In this document: piece after piece, positions 7,917 through 17,495 of the stretch | How the letters are laid out: the number at the start of each line of letters is the position of its first letter | Numbering within the stretch: position 1 is the stretch's first letter | Translations under genes and position numbers: made by a program | The notes under the pieces: generated by a model | The model's database searches: none | Told to the model about the DNA's origin: nothing | Seen by the model: the letters and a program-made list of their open reading frames with translations, nothing else | NCBI RefSeq assembly: GCF_019039035.1 | Contig: NZ_JAHNZT010000003.1 | Location: 392,666 to 456,665, forward strand | Source: Citreicoccus inhibens | Lineage (GTDB): Bacteria; Myxococcota; Myxococcia; Myxococcales; Myxococcaceae | DNA length: 64,000 nt | Direction of reading: 5' to 3'

Positions 7917-8804
7917 ATGAGCAAGCCCCTCCTCGTCACCGGTGCCGCCGGCCACCTGGGCCGTCAGGTCCTCGAGCTGTTGCTCGCCGCCAACGTCGGC
8001 CCCGTCATCGCCACCACGCGCGACCCCGAGAAGCTCCGCGACTTCCAAGCGCGCGGCGTCACCGTGCGGGCCGCGAACTTCGATGCGCCCGAGTCCCTCC
8101 CCCGGGCGTTCGCGGGCGCCGAGCGCATGCTCCTCATCAGCACGGATGACCTCACGCACCCAGGCCGCCGCCTGGAGCAGCACCGCAACGCGGTGGCCGC
8201 CGCGGTCACCGCGGGCGTGAAGCACGTGGTGTACACGTCCTTGACCCACCCGGATGCGTCCTCACCCATCACCTTCGCGAGCGACCATCGCGGCACCGAG
8301 GAGGCGCTGGCGAACAGTCCGCTCGGCTACTCGGTGCTGCGCAACAACCTGTACGCGGACCTTCTGCTCTACTCCCTGCCGCGCGCGCTCGCCTCCGGAC
8401 AACTCGTCTCCGCCGCGGGCGACGGCGGCGTGGGCTTCGTCACCCGGGAGGACTGCGCTCGCGCCGCGGCGGCCGCCCTGACCGACGGCTTCGAGGGGCG
8501 CCGCGTGCTGGATGTCACCGGCCCCGAGGTCCTCACCTACCCCCAGGTGGCCCACCTCGCCTCCGAACTCCTGGGGCGCCCCCTCACCGCGGTGTCCGTG
8601 CCCCGCGAGGCGCTGGAAGCGGGCTTGAAGCAGGCAGGGCTCGCGCCCACGTTCGCCGCCGCGCTGGCGTCCATCGACGCGGGCATCGCGCAGGGAAAGA
8701 CCGCGCTCGCCACCGACGTCGTGCGCCAACTCACCGGCCAGCCCGCGCAAGACGTGCGCGGCTTCCTCACGCGCCACAAGGCCGCGCTGCTCGCCGGAGG
8801 GTGA
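7917..8804 (+). CDS. NmrA-like SDR / NAD(P)H:quinone oxidoreductase (QOR2-like)
   Basis: 295 aa with an N-terminal NAD(P)-binding Rossmann motif (LLVTGAAGHLGRQV, that is GxxGxxG) and the atypical-SDR layout without an intact YxxxK pair. The pattern TRDPEKLRDFQARGVTVRAANFD and the later 'YSVLRNNLYADLL' match the QOR2/NmrA group, which reduces quinones or senses the NADPH/NADP ratio. The start at 7917 has GGAG 8 bases upstream; an earlier in-frame start at 7863 would overlap the candidate operator. It is divergent from a LysR gene that probably regulates it. Soluble and cytoplasmic. Confidence 0.85.
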   Translation: MSKPLLVTGAAGHLGRQVLELLLAANVGPVIATTRDPEKLRDFQARGVTVRAANFDAPESLPRAFAGAERMLLISTDDLTHPGRRLEQHRNAVAAAVTAGVKHVVYTSLTHPDASSPITFASDHRGTEEALANSPLGYSVLRNNLYADLLLYSLPRALASGQLVSAAGDGGVGFVTREDCARAAAAALTDGFEGRRVLDVTGPEVLTYPQVAHLASELLGRPLTAVSVPREALEAGLKQAGLAPTFAAALASIDAGIAQGKTALATDVVRQLTGQPAQDVRGFLTRHKAALLAGG

Positions 8805-8889
8805 GCCCACGAGACTTTGGCGCGCGAGGAGCCTGTCCATCGCCCACGCCCAGGCACTATCCTCCCAACCATCCTTCCGGGGGGATGTC

Positions 8890-10113
8890 ATGCACATGCG
8901 GCGAATCATCCGGCGGTGGGCCATGCCCATCGCCGTGCTGGGCTGTTTGCTGAACACGGCGAGCGCGCTCGCGGCCACTCCGTTCAACGAGGGGATGGTC
9001 ACCATCACCCTCGATGACGGCTGGGCCACCCAGTTCACGGCGGCCCGCCCCGCGCTCAACGCGCGAGGCATCCACGTCACCTATTTCCTCATCACCCACG
9101 CGCTCTCCGAGGGCTGGAACGGCTACCTCACGGTGGAGCAGGTGCGCACCCTGCAGAACGAGGGCAATGAACTGGCCAGCCACACGCTGACCCATCCGGA
9201 CCTCACCACGCTCTCCCCCAGCGACCTGACCGCGGAGTTGCACGACTCGCGCCTCTGGCTCGCCAGCACGTTCGGGTTGGCCTCCGTGCCGGCCTTTGCC
9301 CCGCCCTATGGCGCCTACAACGCCAGCGTGCTCGCGGCCATCAAGCAGGAGTACGCCAGCAGCCGCACGGTGAACGGAGGCCGCAACTTCCGAGACACCG
9401 TCATCTACGAACTGCGCGGCAACGACGTGAACCGCAACGTCACGGTGGCCACGGTGCGCGGGTGGATCGACAGGGCCATCGCGGAGAAGAGCTGGCTCGT
9501 CCTCCTGTTCCATGAGTTCACCAGCGGAACCCCCACCCGCGACACGCAGTACCGCACGGCCAACTTCATCGCCATTCTCGATGACATCCGCACGCGCAAC
9601 GTGCGCACCGTCACGATGACCGAGGGCGTGGCGCTCACCGAGGGCCGAACCGAGCCGCCCCCCTCGCAAGGCAGGGTCATCTACGATGACGCGCTCGGCA
9701 ATGGCTTCCAGGACTGGTCCTGGGCGGAGCACAGCCTCGACGAGGCCACCACCGTGCACTCGGGCTCGGCCGCCATCCGCTTCGAGCCGGATGACTGGGC
9801 CGGCCTGTATTTCCATCACGACGGGCTGGACCTGTCCGCCTACCAGTCCATCGACCTGTGGGTGCATGGCGGGAGCACGGGCGGTCAGCAGGTCCGCCTC
9901 GCCCTGCTCGACGGCACCACCCACCTGGGAGACATCCGCCTGGACACCGCCCTGGGACACCCCATCGCCCCGGGCACCTGGGCGAAGGTCTCCATTCCCC
10001 TCAGCAGCATGGGTGTGTCATCCGGCACCCTGCGCGACCTGTACCTCCAGGACGACTCGGGGACGAACCAGGGCACGCTGTACGTGGACGACCTGGTGCT
10101 CGTGCCGCGCTGA
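8890..10113 (+). CDS. Secreted polysaccharide deacetylase (CE4/NodB) with C-terminal carbohydrate-binding-like domain
   Basis: 407 aa. A Sec signal peptide (about 27 residues, ending ALA-A) is followed by a NodB domain. The metal and catalytic residues are visible: TLDDGW (catalytic and metal Asp) and SHTLTHP (the HxxxH metal ligands), then PPYGAYN and LLFHEF as later motifs. Residues 255-407 form a separate beta-rich domain (VIYDDALGNGFQDWSW to GTLYVDDLVLV), typical of carbohydrate-binding modules attached to secreted enzymes. It probably removes acetyl groups from an extracellular or prey polysaccharide. A GGGGGGA Shine-Dalgarno site precedes the ATG, and a TATCCT -10 lies at 8858-8863. It stands alone in its transcription unit. 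Confidence 0.88.
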   Translation: MHMRRIIRRWAMPIAVLGCLLNTASALAATPFNEGMVTITLDDGWATQFTAARPALNARGIHVTYFLITHALSEGWNGYLTVEQVRTLQNEGNELASHTLTHPDLTTLSPSDLTAELHDSRLWLASTFGLASVPAFAPPYGAYNASVLAAIKQEYASSRTVNGGRNFRDTVIYELRGNDVNRNVTVATVRGWIDRAIAEKSWLVLLFHEFTSGTPTRDTQYRTANFIAILDDIRTRNVRTVTMTEGVALTEGRTEPPPSQGRVIYDDALGNGFQDWSWAEHSLDEATTVHSGSAAIRFEPDDWAGLYFHHDGLDLSAYQSIDLWVHGGSTGGQQVRLALLDGTTHLGDIRLDTALGHPIAPGTWAKVSIPLSSMGVSSGTLRDLYLQDDSGTNQGTLYVDDLVLVPR

Positions 10114-10120
10114 CCCGGAC

Positions 10121-10150
10121 GCGACAGCGCGGGAGCACGCACGCTAGAAA
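10121..10150 (+). promoter_or_regulatory. Promoter of the paraoxonase-like gene (leaderless)
   Basis: GCGACA at 10121-10126, 18-base spacer, TAGAAA at 10145-10150. Seven bases after the hexamer is 10157, the first base of the ATG, so a leaderless mRNA is predicted. The -35 is a moderate match. Confidence 0.5.
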
Positions 10151-10156
10151 GGCCCC

Positions 10157-11215
10157 ATGCGGAACAAGAGGCTGCTCGGACTCGGCGCGGGGCTGCTCCT
10201 GGTGGGCGGCTTCGTGCTCAAGACGCTCGCGGACGCGGGCCAGTTCAAGCACCTGTCGCCCCACTTCGCCGGCCACTGCGTCCCCGTGGCCGGAATGCCC
10301 GGCGGCGAGGACATCACCTTTCACCCCACGACGGGCGCAGCCTATGTGTCCTCGGATGACCGGCGCGCCACGCAGGCGGGCCACCCCGTCCCCGGCGGCA
10401 TCTACCGCTTCGACCCCGCGAGCTCCTCGCCGCCCACGCTGCTGACGGGCGCGTTCCTGGCGGACTTCCACCCGCATGGCCTGAGCCTCTACGTCGCGCC
10501 GGATGGCACGCAGACGGTGTTCGTCATCAACCACCCAACGGCCGGAGGCGCCCAGGTCGAGCGCTTCCAGGTCGGCGCGGACGGAATGCTCGTCCACACG
10601 CGAACGGTGCGCGATCCCGCGCTGGTGTCCCCCAACGACCTCGTCGCGGTGGACGCGGAGCGCTTCTACGTGACGAACGACCACCACTTCCCGCCCGGGA
10701 CGCTCCAGGTCGTCGAGGACTACCTCCAGCTTGCGCGGGGCAACGTCGTCTACTTCGACGGGAAGGGCTTTCACGAGGCCCTCTCCGGCACGGCGTTCGC
10801 CAACGGCATCAACTGCTCCGCGGACGGGAAGACGGTGTACCTGGCCCAGTCCGTGGCCCAATCGCTGTCCGTCTACACGCGCGACGTGGACACCGGAGCG
10901 CTCCACCTGCGCCACACGCTTCCTCTGGGCACGGGCGTGGACAACATCGAGCGCGACGCGACGGGCGCGCTGTGGGTCGCGGCGCATCCCAAGCTGCTCG
11001 ACTTCGCCTCATATGCCGCGGACGTGACCGAGTCGCGGCGCGCGCCCACCCAGGTGCTGCGCCTGACCCCGTCCGGCGACACGTTCCAGGTGGACGAGGT
11101 CTACCTGGATGACGGCAGTCACATCTCCGCGGCCGCGACGGCCGCCGTGTCCGGCAAACAGCTCTTGCTGGGTCCCGTCTTCGCCAAGAACCTGCTGAGC
11201 TGCGTGCTTCCATGA
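10157..11215 (+). CDS. Paraoxonase/arylesterase-family lactonase (six-bladed propeller)
   Basis: 352 aa with an N-terminal uncleaved hydrophobic anchor (residues 5-25), as in PON enzymes. The calcium and active-site landmarks of the paraoxonase fold are present in order. They are GGEDITF (Glu-Asp calcium ligands), FHPHGLSLY and INHP (the His pair), SPNDLVAV (Asn-Asp), FANGINCS (Asn) and GVDNIERD (Asp-Asn). Family members hydrolyse lactones and aryl esters, including N-acyl homoserine lactones, in the periplasm or outside. Quorum quenching of prey is possible but unproven. Its stop overlaps the glycosyltransferase start (ATGA), so the two form an operon with no obvious shared chemistry. Confidence 0.85.
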   Translation: MRNKRLLGLGAGLLLVGGFVLKTLADAGQFKHLSPHFAGHCVPVAGMPGGEDITFHPTTGAAYVSSDDRRATQAGHPVPGGIYRFDPASSSPPTLLTGAFLADFHPHGLSLYVAPDGTQTVFVINHPTAGGAQVERFQVGADGMLVHTRTVRDPALVSPNDLVAVDAERFYVTNDHHFPPGTLQVVEDYLQLARGNVVYFDGKGFHEALSGTAFANGINCSADGKTVYLAQSVAQSLSVYTRDVDTGALHLRHTLPLGTGVDNIERDATGALWVAAHPKLLDFASYAADVTESRRAPTQVLRLTPSGDTFQVDEVYLDDGSHISAAATAAVSGKQLLLGPVFAKNLLSCVLP

Positions 11216-12429
11216 ACGCCCCATCCCTCCCACGCCCCGCCTCCGACGCCCCGCCCATTCCGGGGGTCCGCCCCATCAAGGTGCTCCACTACCTGGAGAA
11301 CATCGGCATGACCGGGGTGGAGACCTTCCTCCTCATGCTCTGCGAGTCCCAGGCGCGCTCGGGCCGCGTCGTGCCCGCCATCGCCTGCGTGATGGAGGAC
11401 CGCGAGGAGTTGCAGCGCAGCGCTCGGGCACTGGACATCCGCGTCATTCCCTTGCCGTCGCCCGCGGGCAGCGGCAGCGGCTTGGGACGCAAGCTGCGCT
11501 CGGCCCGGCTGCGCGCGGAGCGCGTGAGCACCCTGTCGCGCCTGCTCAAGCGGGAGGAGATGGACGCCCTCCACGTGCACGCGGTGGGCATCGCGGGGAT
11601 GGATGCGTTCGTCGCCGCCGAGCTGGCCGGCACGCCCTCCACGCTCGTCACCCACCACGCCACGCTGGAGTGGTTCCGGCAGGGCGGGCGCCCCTCGCGG
11701 ATGAGCGACGCCACGTTCTGGCTGGAGAAGCAGCGGGTCAGCCGCGCGGTGATGCCCTACGCCGCGGCCGCGCGGGAGCTGGAGGCCCATGGCATGCCCG
11801 CCGCGCGCGTGTCCGTGGTGCCCTTCTGCGTGGACCTGAAGAAGTTCCCCGGCCGCCCCGAGCGCGCCGTCCTTCCGGATGCGCCCTTCCGGCTGTTGAT
11901 GGCGGCGCGCCTCGTGCCGGGCAAGGGCCACGCGGAACTCTTGAGCGCGGTCGCCAGCCTCAAGGACAGACATCCCCGGCTGAAGCTTGTCATCGCGGGC
12001 TCCGGCCCCCTCTCGGATGACATCGCGGCCCAGGTCATTTCGTTGGGCCTCTCCGAGGTGGTGGAGCTCACCGGGCACCTGTCCAACGAGCGCATGCCCG
12101 CGCTGCTCGCCACCGCGGACGCCATCGTGCTGCCCAGCTACATGCCCGGCGAGACGTTCCCCATCTCGCTGCTGGAGGCCATGGCCACGGGGCTGCCCGC
12201 CATTGGCACGCGCTGGTTCGGCATCCCCGACATCATCGACGACTCGCGCACGGGCTACCTCGTCGAGCCGCGCGATGCCGCGGGGCTCGCGCGCGCCATC
12301 GACGCGCTCGTGTCGGACCCGGCCGCCGCCGCCCGCATGGGATTGGCGGGCCAGCAGCGGGCCCGCACGGAGTTCTCCTCGGACGGCGTGGCCGCGCGCT
12401 ACGAGCACCTCTACCGCGCCGGCCTCTAG
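11212..12429 (+). CDS. GT4-family glycosyltransferase
   Basis: 405 aa, GT-B fold. The N-terminal half contains the acceptor-side motif GMTGVETFLLMLCE. The C-terminal half has the donor-binding sequence MAARLVPGKGHAELL, IAGSGPLSDD and the conserved ETFPISLLEAMATGLPAIGT (E-x7-E nucleotide-sugar motif). It transfers a sugar from an activated donor to a glycan or lipid; neither is predictable. It is translationally coupled to the preceding lactonase by ATGA. The last 4 bases overlap the convergent nitroreductase gene. Confidence 0.9.
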   Translation: MNAPSLPRPASDAPPIPGVRPIKVLHYLENIGMTGVETFLLMLCESQARSGRVVPAIACVMEDREELQRSARALDIRVIPLPSPAGSGSGLGRKLRSARLRAERVSTLSRLLKREEMDALHVHAVGIAGMDAFVAAELAGTPSTLVTHHATLEWFRQGGRPSRMSDATFWLEKQRVSRAVMPYAAAARELEAHGMPAARVSVVPFCVDLKKFPGRPERAVLPDAPFRLLMAARLVPGKGHAELLSAVASLKDRHPRLKLVIAGSGPLSDDIAAQVISLGLSEVVELTGHLSNERMPALLATADAIVLPSYMPGETFPISLLEAMATGLPAIGTRWFGIPDIIDDSRTGYLVEPRDAAGLARAIDALVSDPAAAARMGLAGQQRARTEFSSDGVAARYEHLYRAGL

Positions 12430-13028
12430 CCCGCGCTGGGCGGGACGTAGGCGCTCAGCCGCTCGCCGCCCAGCTCGGACGTCACCGAGCCCACGTCCAC
12501 CGCCACCCGCGGGCGCAGCCTGGCGTCCGCGGGGACGTGCCCCAGCTCGACGAGCCCGAGCAGCTCCTCCCCTGACTGCATGCCCAGCACCTCGCGCAGC
12601 GGCGACTGCTCGCCCAGGGGCGTGCTCTTCCAGCCCGAGCCCAACCCCAGCGCGGTCGCGGCCAGGCACACGTTCTGCGCCGCGGCCGCCGCCGAGGCGA
12701 GCTGCTCCCAGCGCGGCGCGGGCGACGGCTCCTTGGGGCTGGCGATGACAGCCACCTGGAGCGGCGCGCGCAGGGCCTTCATCCGCTGACGCTCCAGCAC
12801 CTCGGGCGGCATCCCCGGGTCCGCGGCGCGCGCCGCGGCGACCAGCGCCTCACCCAGCCGCTCGCGTCCGGCCCCCCGGACGATGACGAAGCGCCACGGG
12901 CGCTGGAGCTTGTGGTCCGGCGCGGTGACCGCCGCGCGGAGAATCTGGTCGAGCTGCTCACGCGTCGGCTCGGGGCCCGCCAGCACGGGCGCCGTCCGGC
13001 GCGTCATCAGGCATTCAAGTGCGTCCAT
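12426..13028 (-). CDS. YdjA-type nitroreductase
   Basis: 200 aa FMN-dependent oxidoreductase. The start MDALECLMTRRTAPVLAGP and the segment APDHKLQRPWRFVIV are hallmarks of the YdjA subgroup (short nitroreductases with a shallow FMN pocket); later LGLGSGWKS and LVELGHVP close the FMN site. An AGAGGG ribosome site 6 bases before the ATG at 13028 fixes the start; the longer frame to 13109 covers a leader hairpin and is rejected. It is expected to reduce nitro compounds or quinones with NAD(P)H as a dimer. Confidence 0.88.
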   Translation of the reverse strand: MDALECLMTRRTAPVLAGPEPTREQLDQILRAAVTAPDHKLQRPWRFVIVRGAGRERLGEALVAAARAADPGMPPEVLERQRMKALRAPLQVAVIASPKEPSPAPRWEQLASAAAAAQNVCLAATALGLGSGWKSTPLGEQSPLREVLGMQSGEELLGLVELGHVPADARLRPRVAVDVGSVTSELGGERLSAYVPPSAG

Positions 13029-13429
13029 GAAGTCCCTCTTCCGGGCGCGAAGCCGCGCCCCACGGTCTTTTTCTACACACCCTGTGGCACAGCGTCGATG
13101 CCAGCGCACGCTCCCCCCTCCGTGGGTCGGACGAAGGCCCAGCCGACGTGGCGAGTCAGACGGCGCACGGACACACGCGCCGTTCGTCCCTCCTGCGGCC
13201 AGACGTGCGTGACGCGACGCTCCCTCCTTCTCGAGCGTTCAATTGCACACATCTCGCACACGAATACCCGACGGGTCCCCAATCCCTGACACAATCACTC
13301 CACCCCTCGCTCGAGCGAGCCTTCCGGGACCTATGAGTCAGGCGCGACCCGTTTGATAACAATAACCAGCCGTGACACATCTACGTGCCGCGGCAGCCCT
13401 CCCCCCTCGCTGGCGCAGTTCAGACATAC
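13029..13429. other. 400-base intergenic region between nitroreductase and chemosensory operon
   Basis: No convincing gene. On the minus side it holds the nitroreductase leader: a hairpin GGGCGCG-AAGC-CGCGCCC (13043-13060), a TAGAAA -10 (13070-13075) and a CTGTGGCACAG palindrome (13082-13092) in the -10/-35 spacer. On the plus side TTGCAC at 13243, 16 bases and TACCCG at 13265 could be a weak promoter for the chemosensory operon. A perfect palindrome CTCGCTC-GAGCGAG lies at 13306-13319, and a lower-GC stretch at 13350-13370. Everything here is weak except the symmetry of the palindromes. Confidence 0.4.
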
Positions 13430-15118
13430 ATGGAAGTCGATCGCCACCTGCTCTTGAGCATCTTCGTCGTCGAAGCGGATGAGCAATTGGGAGGCATTGA
13501 AGAGGGATTGCTGGAGCTGGAGTCCAACCCAGACTCGCCCGGCACCCTGAAACGTCTCTTCCGGCTCATCCATACGCTGAAGGGGACGGCGAACTCGCTC
13601 GGGTTCGTGCAGTTGAGCGAATTCGCCCATGTGGTGGAAAGCCTCATGGACCGGCTGCGCCAGCGCACACTGGTCATCACGCCGGACCGAGTGAGCCTGC
13701 TGCTGCGGGCGGTGGACTCCCTGCGCGCCCTGATGCCCTCGCCCACCGGGGAGTCCGGGGACGTGCCGCCCACCGTGAACGCGGTGCTGGACCTGCTGGC
13801 CACGGACATCGCCTCGGCGGCCGAGCACGCCGCACGGCCGGACGACCTCTCCGACGACGAGAACCCGACCCCGGCGGAGCCCGCGCGGGAGACGCCCCCC
13901 GGGGACCCCGCCACGCACACGCTGCGCGTGGACGTGCGCCGGTTGGATCGCCTGTTGGACCTGGCGGGCGAGCTCACCATCGCCCGCGAGCGCCTGGGGC
14001 GACTCCTGCACAAGCTGGAGGGCGCCGAGGCGGCCTCGCTGCGCGAGGCGAGCTGGGAGGTGGACCTCGTCTCGCAGGAGCTGCAGGAGCAGGTGATGCA
14101 GCTGCGGATGGTGCCGCTGGCGCCCACGCTGAGACCGTACGCGCGCACGGTGCGCGACGTGGCGGCCAGCCTGGGCAAGCGCGCGCGGCTGGATGTGCAG
14201 GCCGGCGACGTGGAGCTGGACACCCGGCTGGTGGAGCAGCTCCGCGCCCCCCTCACGCACCTCATCCGCAACGCGCTGGACCACGGCATCGAGCTGCCCG
14301 AGGAGCGGGTGGCGAGAGGCAAGGAGCCCTGTGGCCAGCTCGTGCTGCGCGCCCTCCATGACGCGGGCGCCACCGTCCTGGAGCTGTCGGACGATGGCGC
14401 CGGCCTGGACCGCGCGGCCATCGAGCAGCGCGCGCGGGAGCAGCGGTTGGCCTCAAGGCCCGAGCTACTCGACGACGCGGCGCTGTACGCGCTCATCTTC
14501 GAGCCCGGCTTCACCACCACCCAGGCCGTGACGGAGTACTCGGGCCGCGGCGTGGGCCTGGACGTGGTACGCAGGACGGTGGAGGCCCTGCGCGGCTCGG
14601 TGGCGGTGCGCTCAGCGCCCGGCGCGGGCACCACCTTCACGCTTCGCCTTCCCCTCACGCTGGCCATCATCGACGGGTTCCTCGTCCGCGCGGGCGAGGA
14701 GACCTATGTGCTGCCGCTCGACACCGTCACCGAGTGTCTGGAGTTGCCGACGGGCCAGAGCACCGGCACCGAGCGCGGCATGCTGCACCTGCGCGACCGC
14801 GCCCTGCCCTATGTGCGCGCCCGAGACTTGTTCGGCGTGAGCGCGCCCCCCGCGCCGCGCGAGAACGTGGTGGTGCTCCAGCACGCGGGCGGACAGCTCG
14901 GCCTCGCGGTGGATGCGCTGCTCGGCACGCAGCCCGTGGTGCTCAAACCCCTGGGCACCGTGTTCCAAGGGCTGCCCGGGCTCGCGGGCTCGTCCGTGCT
15001 CGGAGATGGGCGCGTGGCGCTCATCCTGGACATCCCCGGCCTGCTGCGGCTCGCCCACCAGCGCAAGTCCGTCTCCGCTCCCCTTTCGTCTGACCTCCCC
15101 CCGGTGCCCCTCACATGA
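13430..15118 (+). CDS. cheA: CheA-type chemosensory histidine kinase
   Basis: 562 aa from the ATG at 13430 (a GTG at 13385 is also in frame; neither has a strong ribosome site). The Hpt domain holds the phospho-accepting His in [14 protein letters not shown] (H48). There is no recognisable P2 receiver-docking domain: residues 135-162 are a short Asp/Pro/Glu-rich linker. The dimerisation domain follows at about 165-240, then the ATPase with N-box [14 protein letters not shown] (N281, H285), the G1 box DDGAGLD and [10 protein letters not shown], and a C-terminal CheW-like domain (about 425-545). It would phosphorylate the CheB and the receiver encoded in the same operon. First gene of six, overlapping the MCP gene by 4 bases. 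Confidence 0.93.
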   Translation: MEVDRHLLLSIFVVEADEQLGGIEEGLLELESNPDSPGTLKRLFRLIHTLKGTANSLGFVQLSEFAHVVESLMDRLRQRTLVITPDRVSLLLRAVDSLRALMPSPTGESGDVPPTVNAVLDLLATDIASAAEHAARPDDLSDDENPTPAEPARETPPGDPATHTLRVDVRRLDRLLDLAGELTIARERLGRLLHKLEGAEAASLREASWEVDLVSQELQEQVMQLRMVPLAPTLRPYARTVRDVAASLGKRARLDVQAGDVELDTRLVEQLRAPLTHLIRNALDHGIELPEERVARGKEPCGQLVLRALHDAGATVLELSDDGAGLDRAAIEQRAREQRLASRPELLDDAALYALIFEPGFTTTQAVTEYSGRGVGLDVVRRTVEALRGSVAVRSAPGAGTTFTLRLPLTLAIIDGFLVRAGEETYVLPLDTVTECLELPTGQSTGTERGMLHLRDRALPYVRARDLFGVSAPPAPRENVVVLQHAGGQLGLAVDALLGTQPVVLKPLGTVFQGLPGLAGSSVLGDGRVALILDIPGLLRLAHQRKSVSAPLSSDLPPVPLT

Positions 15119-16938
15119 GCCAACTGTCCGTTCGCGGCAAGCTCGTCCTCGCTGCCATCCTCTCCATCGCGCTCTTCGTGGGCATGTGGAGCGTGATGTA
15201 CCTGATGGCCCACCTCACGCAGGAGAACCACGTCCACATCGCGGAGCAGCAGACCAAGGCCCAGCAGCTCGGAGAGCTGGGCATCCAGCTGCTGCACCTG
15301 GATACGCCGGGCAATGACGTGCTCAGCAACTGGGACGTGGTGGGCGAGCGCGCCAACTTCGAGAACGAGAAGGACGCCTTCGAGCAGAAGTCGCGTCAGG
15401 TGGAGGCCCTGCTCGCGGACGACGCGGGCGAGGCCAACACCTTCCAGAGCCTGCGCCCGGACATCCGCATGCTCGTGACCCACGCCAACCGCGTGTTCGA
15501 GGAGGCCACCCAGCGCGTCACCTTCGACAAGGAGGGCAAGGCCGCGGAGACGAACGCCGCCCAGGAGCGCGCCACCCAGAGCATGGCGATGATGGACCAG
15601 GCCTTCAGCCGCGCCAACAAGACGCTCCAGACGCTCCAGGCCACCCAGCGCGAGAAGATCACCCAGGTGATGCGCCAGACGCAGGAGATGAACAACAGCC
15701 TCGTGGGCTACGCCCTGGTGGCGCTGCTGGTGGCGGTGGCGATGACCACGCTCATTGGCGTGGCCACGGTGCGCTCCATCTCCACCCCCATCGTCCGCGC
15801 GGCGGCGGTGCTCACCGAGATCTCCCACGGCAACCTGGACCACCGCATCGAGGTGACGTCCCAGGACGAGGTGGGCGAGCTGCTGGCGGCCAGCAGCGCG
15901 ATGATCGCCTACCTCCAGGAGAAGGCCACCGCCGCGTCCGCCATCGCCCGAGGCGACCTGCGCGTGGAGACGGTGCCGCGCTCGGAGCGCGACGTGCTGG
16001 GCAAGGCCTTCGCGCAGATGCGGGAGAACCTGTCGCGCATCATCGGTGAGATTCGCACCGGCGCGGACAGCCTCGCCTCCGCGGCCGAGCAGATCTCCGC
16101 CACCTCCCAGAGCCTGTCCGAGGGCACCAGCGAGCAGGCCTCGTCCGTGGAGCAGACCACGTCCAGCCTGGACGAGATGACCGCCTCCATCAGCCAGAAC
16201 GCGGAGAACAGCAAGCGCGTGGAGCAGATGTCTTCCAAGGGCGCGCGCGACGCCGAGGAGAGCGGGCGCGCGGTCCATGAGACGGTCTCCGCGATGACGG
16301 CCATCGCGGAGAAGGTCTCCATCATCGAGGAGATCGCCTACCAGACGAACCTCCTGGCCCTCAACGCGGCCATCGAGGCCGCCCGCGCCCGCGAGCACGG
16401 GCGAGGCTTCGCGGTGGTGGCCACCGAGGTGCGCAAGCTGGCGGAGCGCAGCCAGAGCGCGGCCAAGGAGATTGGCGAGCGCGCCTCGACGAGCGTGAAG
16501 ATCGCCGAGCGCTCGGGCGGCCTCCTGGGCGAGCTGGTGCCGTCCATCCGCAGCACCGCGAACCTGGTGCAAGAGGTCGCCGCCGCGTCCCGCGAGCAGG
16601 CCGTGGGCGTCACGCAAATCAGTCAGGCCATGGGCCGCATGGACCAGGTCACCCAGCGCAGCGCCGCGGCCGCCGAGGAGCTGTCCTCCACCGCCGAGGA
16701 GATGGCGCAGCAGGCGCAGGGCCTGTCGGAGATGGTGGCCTTCTTCCAGGTCTCGCACGACGGCCCCCTGGGGCTGCCGGCCCGCCACGCTCGCGCCGCC
16801 CCCGTCGCCCCCCGCGCCCCAGCGCCGCGGCGCGCCTCCCTCGCTCGCACCCCGCCGCCGCGCCTGGCCCCCGAGGTCAACACCGTGGTGGACGCCTCCG
16901 ATGAGGGCTTCACCCCCTTCGACGGGGGCACGCGATGA
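15115..16938 (+). CDS. Methyl-accepting chemotaxis protein
   Basis: 607 aa. TM1 is at about residues 8-31 and TM2 at about 196-217, enclosing a helical periplasmic sensor of about 165 residues (4-helix-bundle type, rich in Gln/Glu/Ala, no PAS or Cache motif). A HAMP domain follows TM2 ([20 protein letters not shown]), and a second HAMP-like repeat begins near 265. The signalling hairpin tip contains [20 protein letters not shown] with GRGFAVVA, which contacts CheA and CheW. The last 55 residues are a Pro/Arg-rich extension with no pentapeptide tether. Encoded between CheA and CheW, so it probably feeds this kinase specifically. Overlaps both neighbours by 4 bases. Confidence 0.94.
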   Translation: MSQLSVRGKLVLAAILSIALFVGMWSVMYLMAHLTQENHVHIAEQQTKAQQLGELGIQLLHLDTPGNDVLSNWDVVGERANFENEKDAFEQKSRQVEALLADDAGEANTFQSLRPDIRMLVTHANRVFEEATQRVTFDKEGKAAETNAAQERATQSMAMMDQAFSRANKTLQTLQATQREKITQVMRQTQEMNNSLVGYALVALLVAVAMTTLIGVATVRSISTPIVRAAAVLTEISHGNLDHRIEVTSQDEVGELLAASSAMIAYLQEKATAASAIARGDLRVETVPRSERDVLGKAFAQMRENLSRIIGEIRTGADSLASAAEQISATSQSLSEGTSEQASSVEQTTSSLDEMTASISQNAENSKRVEQMSSKGARDAEESGRAVHETVSAMTAIAEKVSIIEEIAYQTNLLALNAAIEAARAREHGRGFAVVATEVRKLAERSQSAAKEIGERASTSVKIAERSGGLLGELVPSIRSTANLVQEVAAASREQAVGVTQISQAMGRMDQVTQRSAAAAEELSSTAEEMAQQAQGLSEMVAFFQVSHDGPLGLPARHARAAPVAPRAPAPRRASLARTPPPRLAPEVNTVVDASDEGFTPFDGGTR

Positions 16939-17495
16939 TGACCGCGCCCACCAGCGAGTTGGAGCAGTACCTCACGTTCCACATGGCCGGTGAGGCCTTC
17001 GCGGTGGGCATCCTGCAGGTGCGGGAGATCCTCCGCTACGAGACCGTCACCCGCGTCCCAGGCAGCCCGCGCGCGGTGCGCGGCGCCATGAACGTGCGCG
17101 GCAGCGTGGTGCCCGTGGTGGACCTGCGGATGACCTTCGAGGGACAGGAGAGCACCCTCACCCCCAAGACGTGCGTCGTCCTGGTGGAGCTGCCCCAAGC
17201 GGAGGGCACCGGGGTGATGGGCCTCTTGGCGGACACGGTGGATCAGGTCATCGACCTGCGCCCCGAGGACATCGAGCCGGTGCCCACGCTGGGCGTTCGC
17301 ATGGACGCCCGCTACCTGTCGGGCCTGGGCCGGCTGAACCAGCAGTTCGTCCTCATCCTCGACATCGCGCGGACGCTGTCGCCGGAGGCGCTCGCCGCGC
17401 GCGACGAACCGCCGAGCCCCGCCGTGCCGAATGACCTCGCGCTTGCGCCGGAGCCCGCGGTCGAGCCGCACCCCGCGGAGCCCTCGGGCGCCTGA
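16935..17495 (+). CDS. cheW: CheW coupling protein
   Basis: 186 aa. The CheW fold spans residues 10-150, with the conserved receptor/kinase-contact segments [36 protein letters not shown] and [13 protein letters not shown]. It links the MCP to CheA. About 35 acidic/Pro-rich residues follow the domain and have no known function. The start ATG overlaps the MCP stop, and its TGA shares one base with the CheR ATG. Confidence 0.94.
   Translation: MMTAPTSELEQYLTFHMAGEAFAVGILQVREILRYETVTRVPGSPRAVRGAMNVRGSVVPVVDLRMTFEGQESTLTPKTCVVLVELPQAEGTGVMGLLADTVDQVIDLRPEDIEPVPTLGVRMDARYLSGLGRLNQQFVLILDIARTLSPEALAARDEPPSPAVPNDLALAPEPAVEPHPAEPSGA

Noticed and set aside
13110..13384. Small ORFs such as 13148-13336 and 12883-13212 before the chemosensory operon
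   Set aside because: No ribosome site, low-complexity Arg/Ser/Pro content and no coding periodicity fitting; the region holds promoters and palindromes instead.
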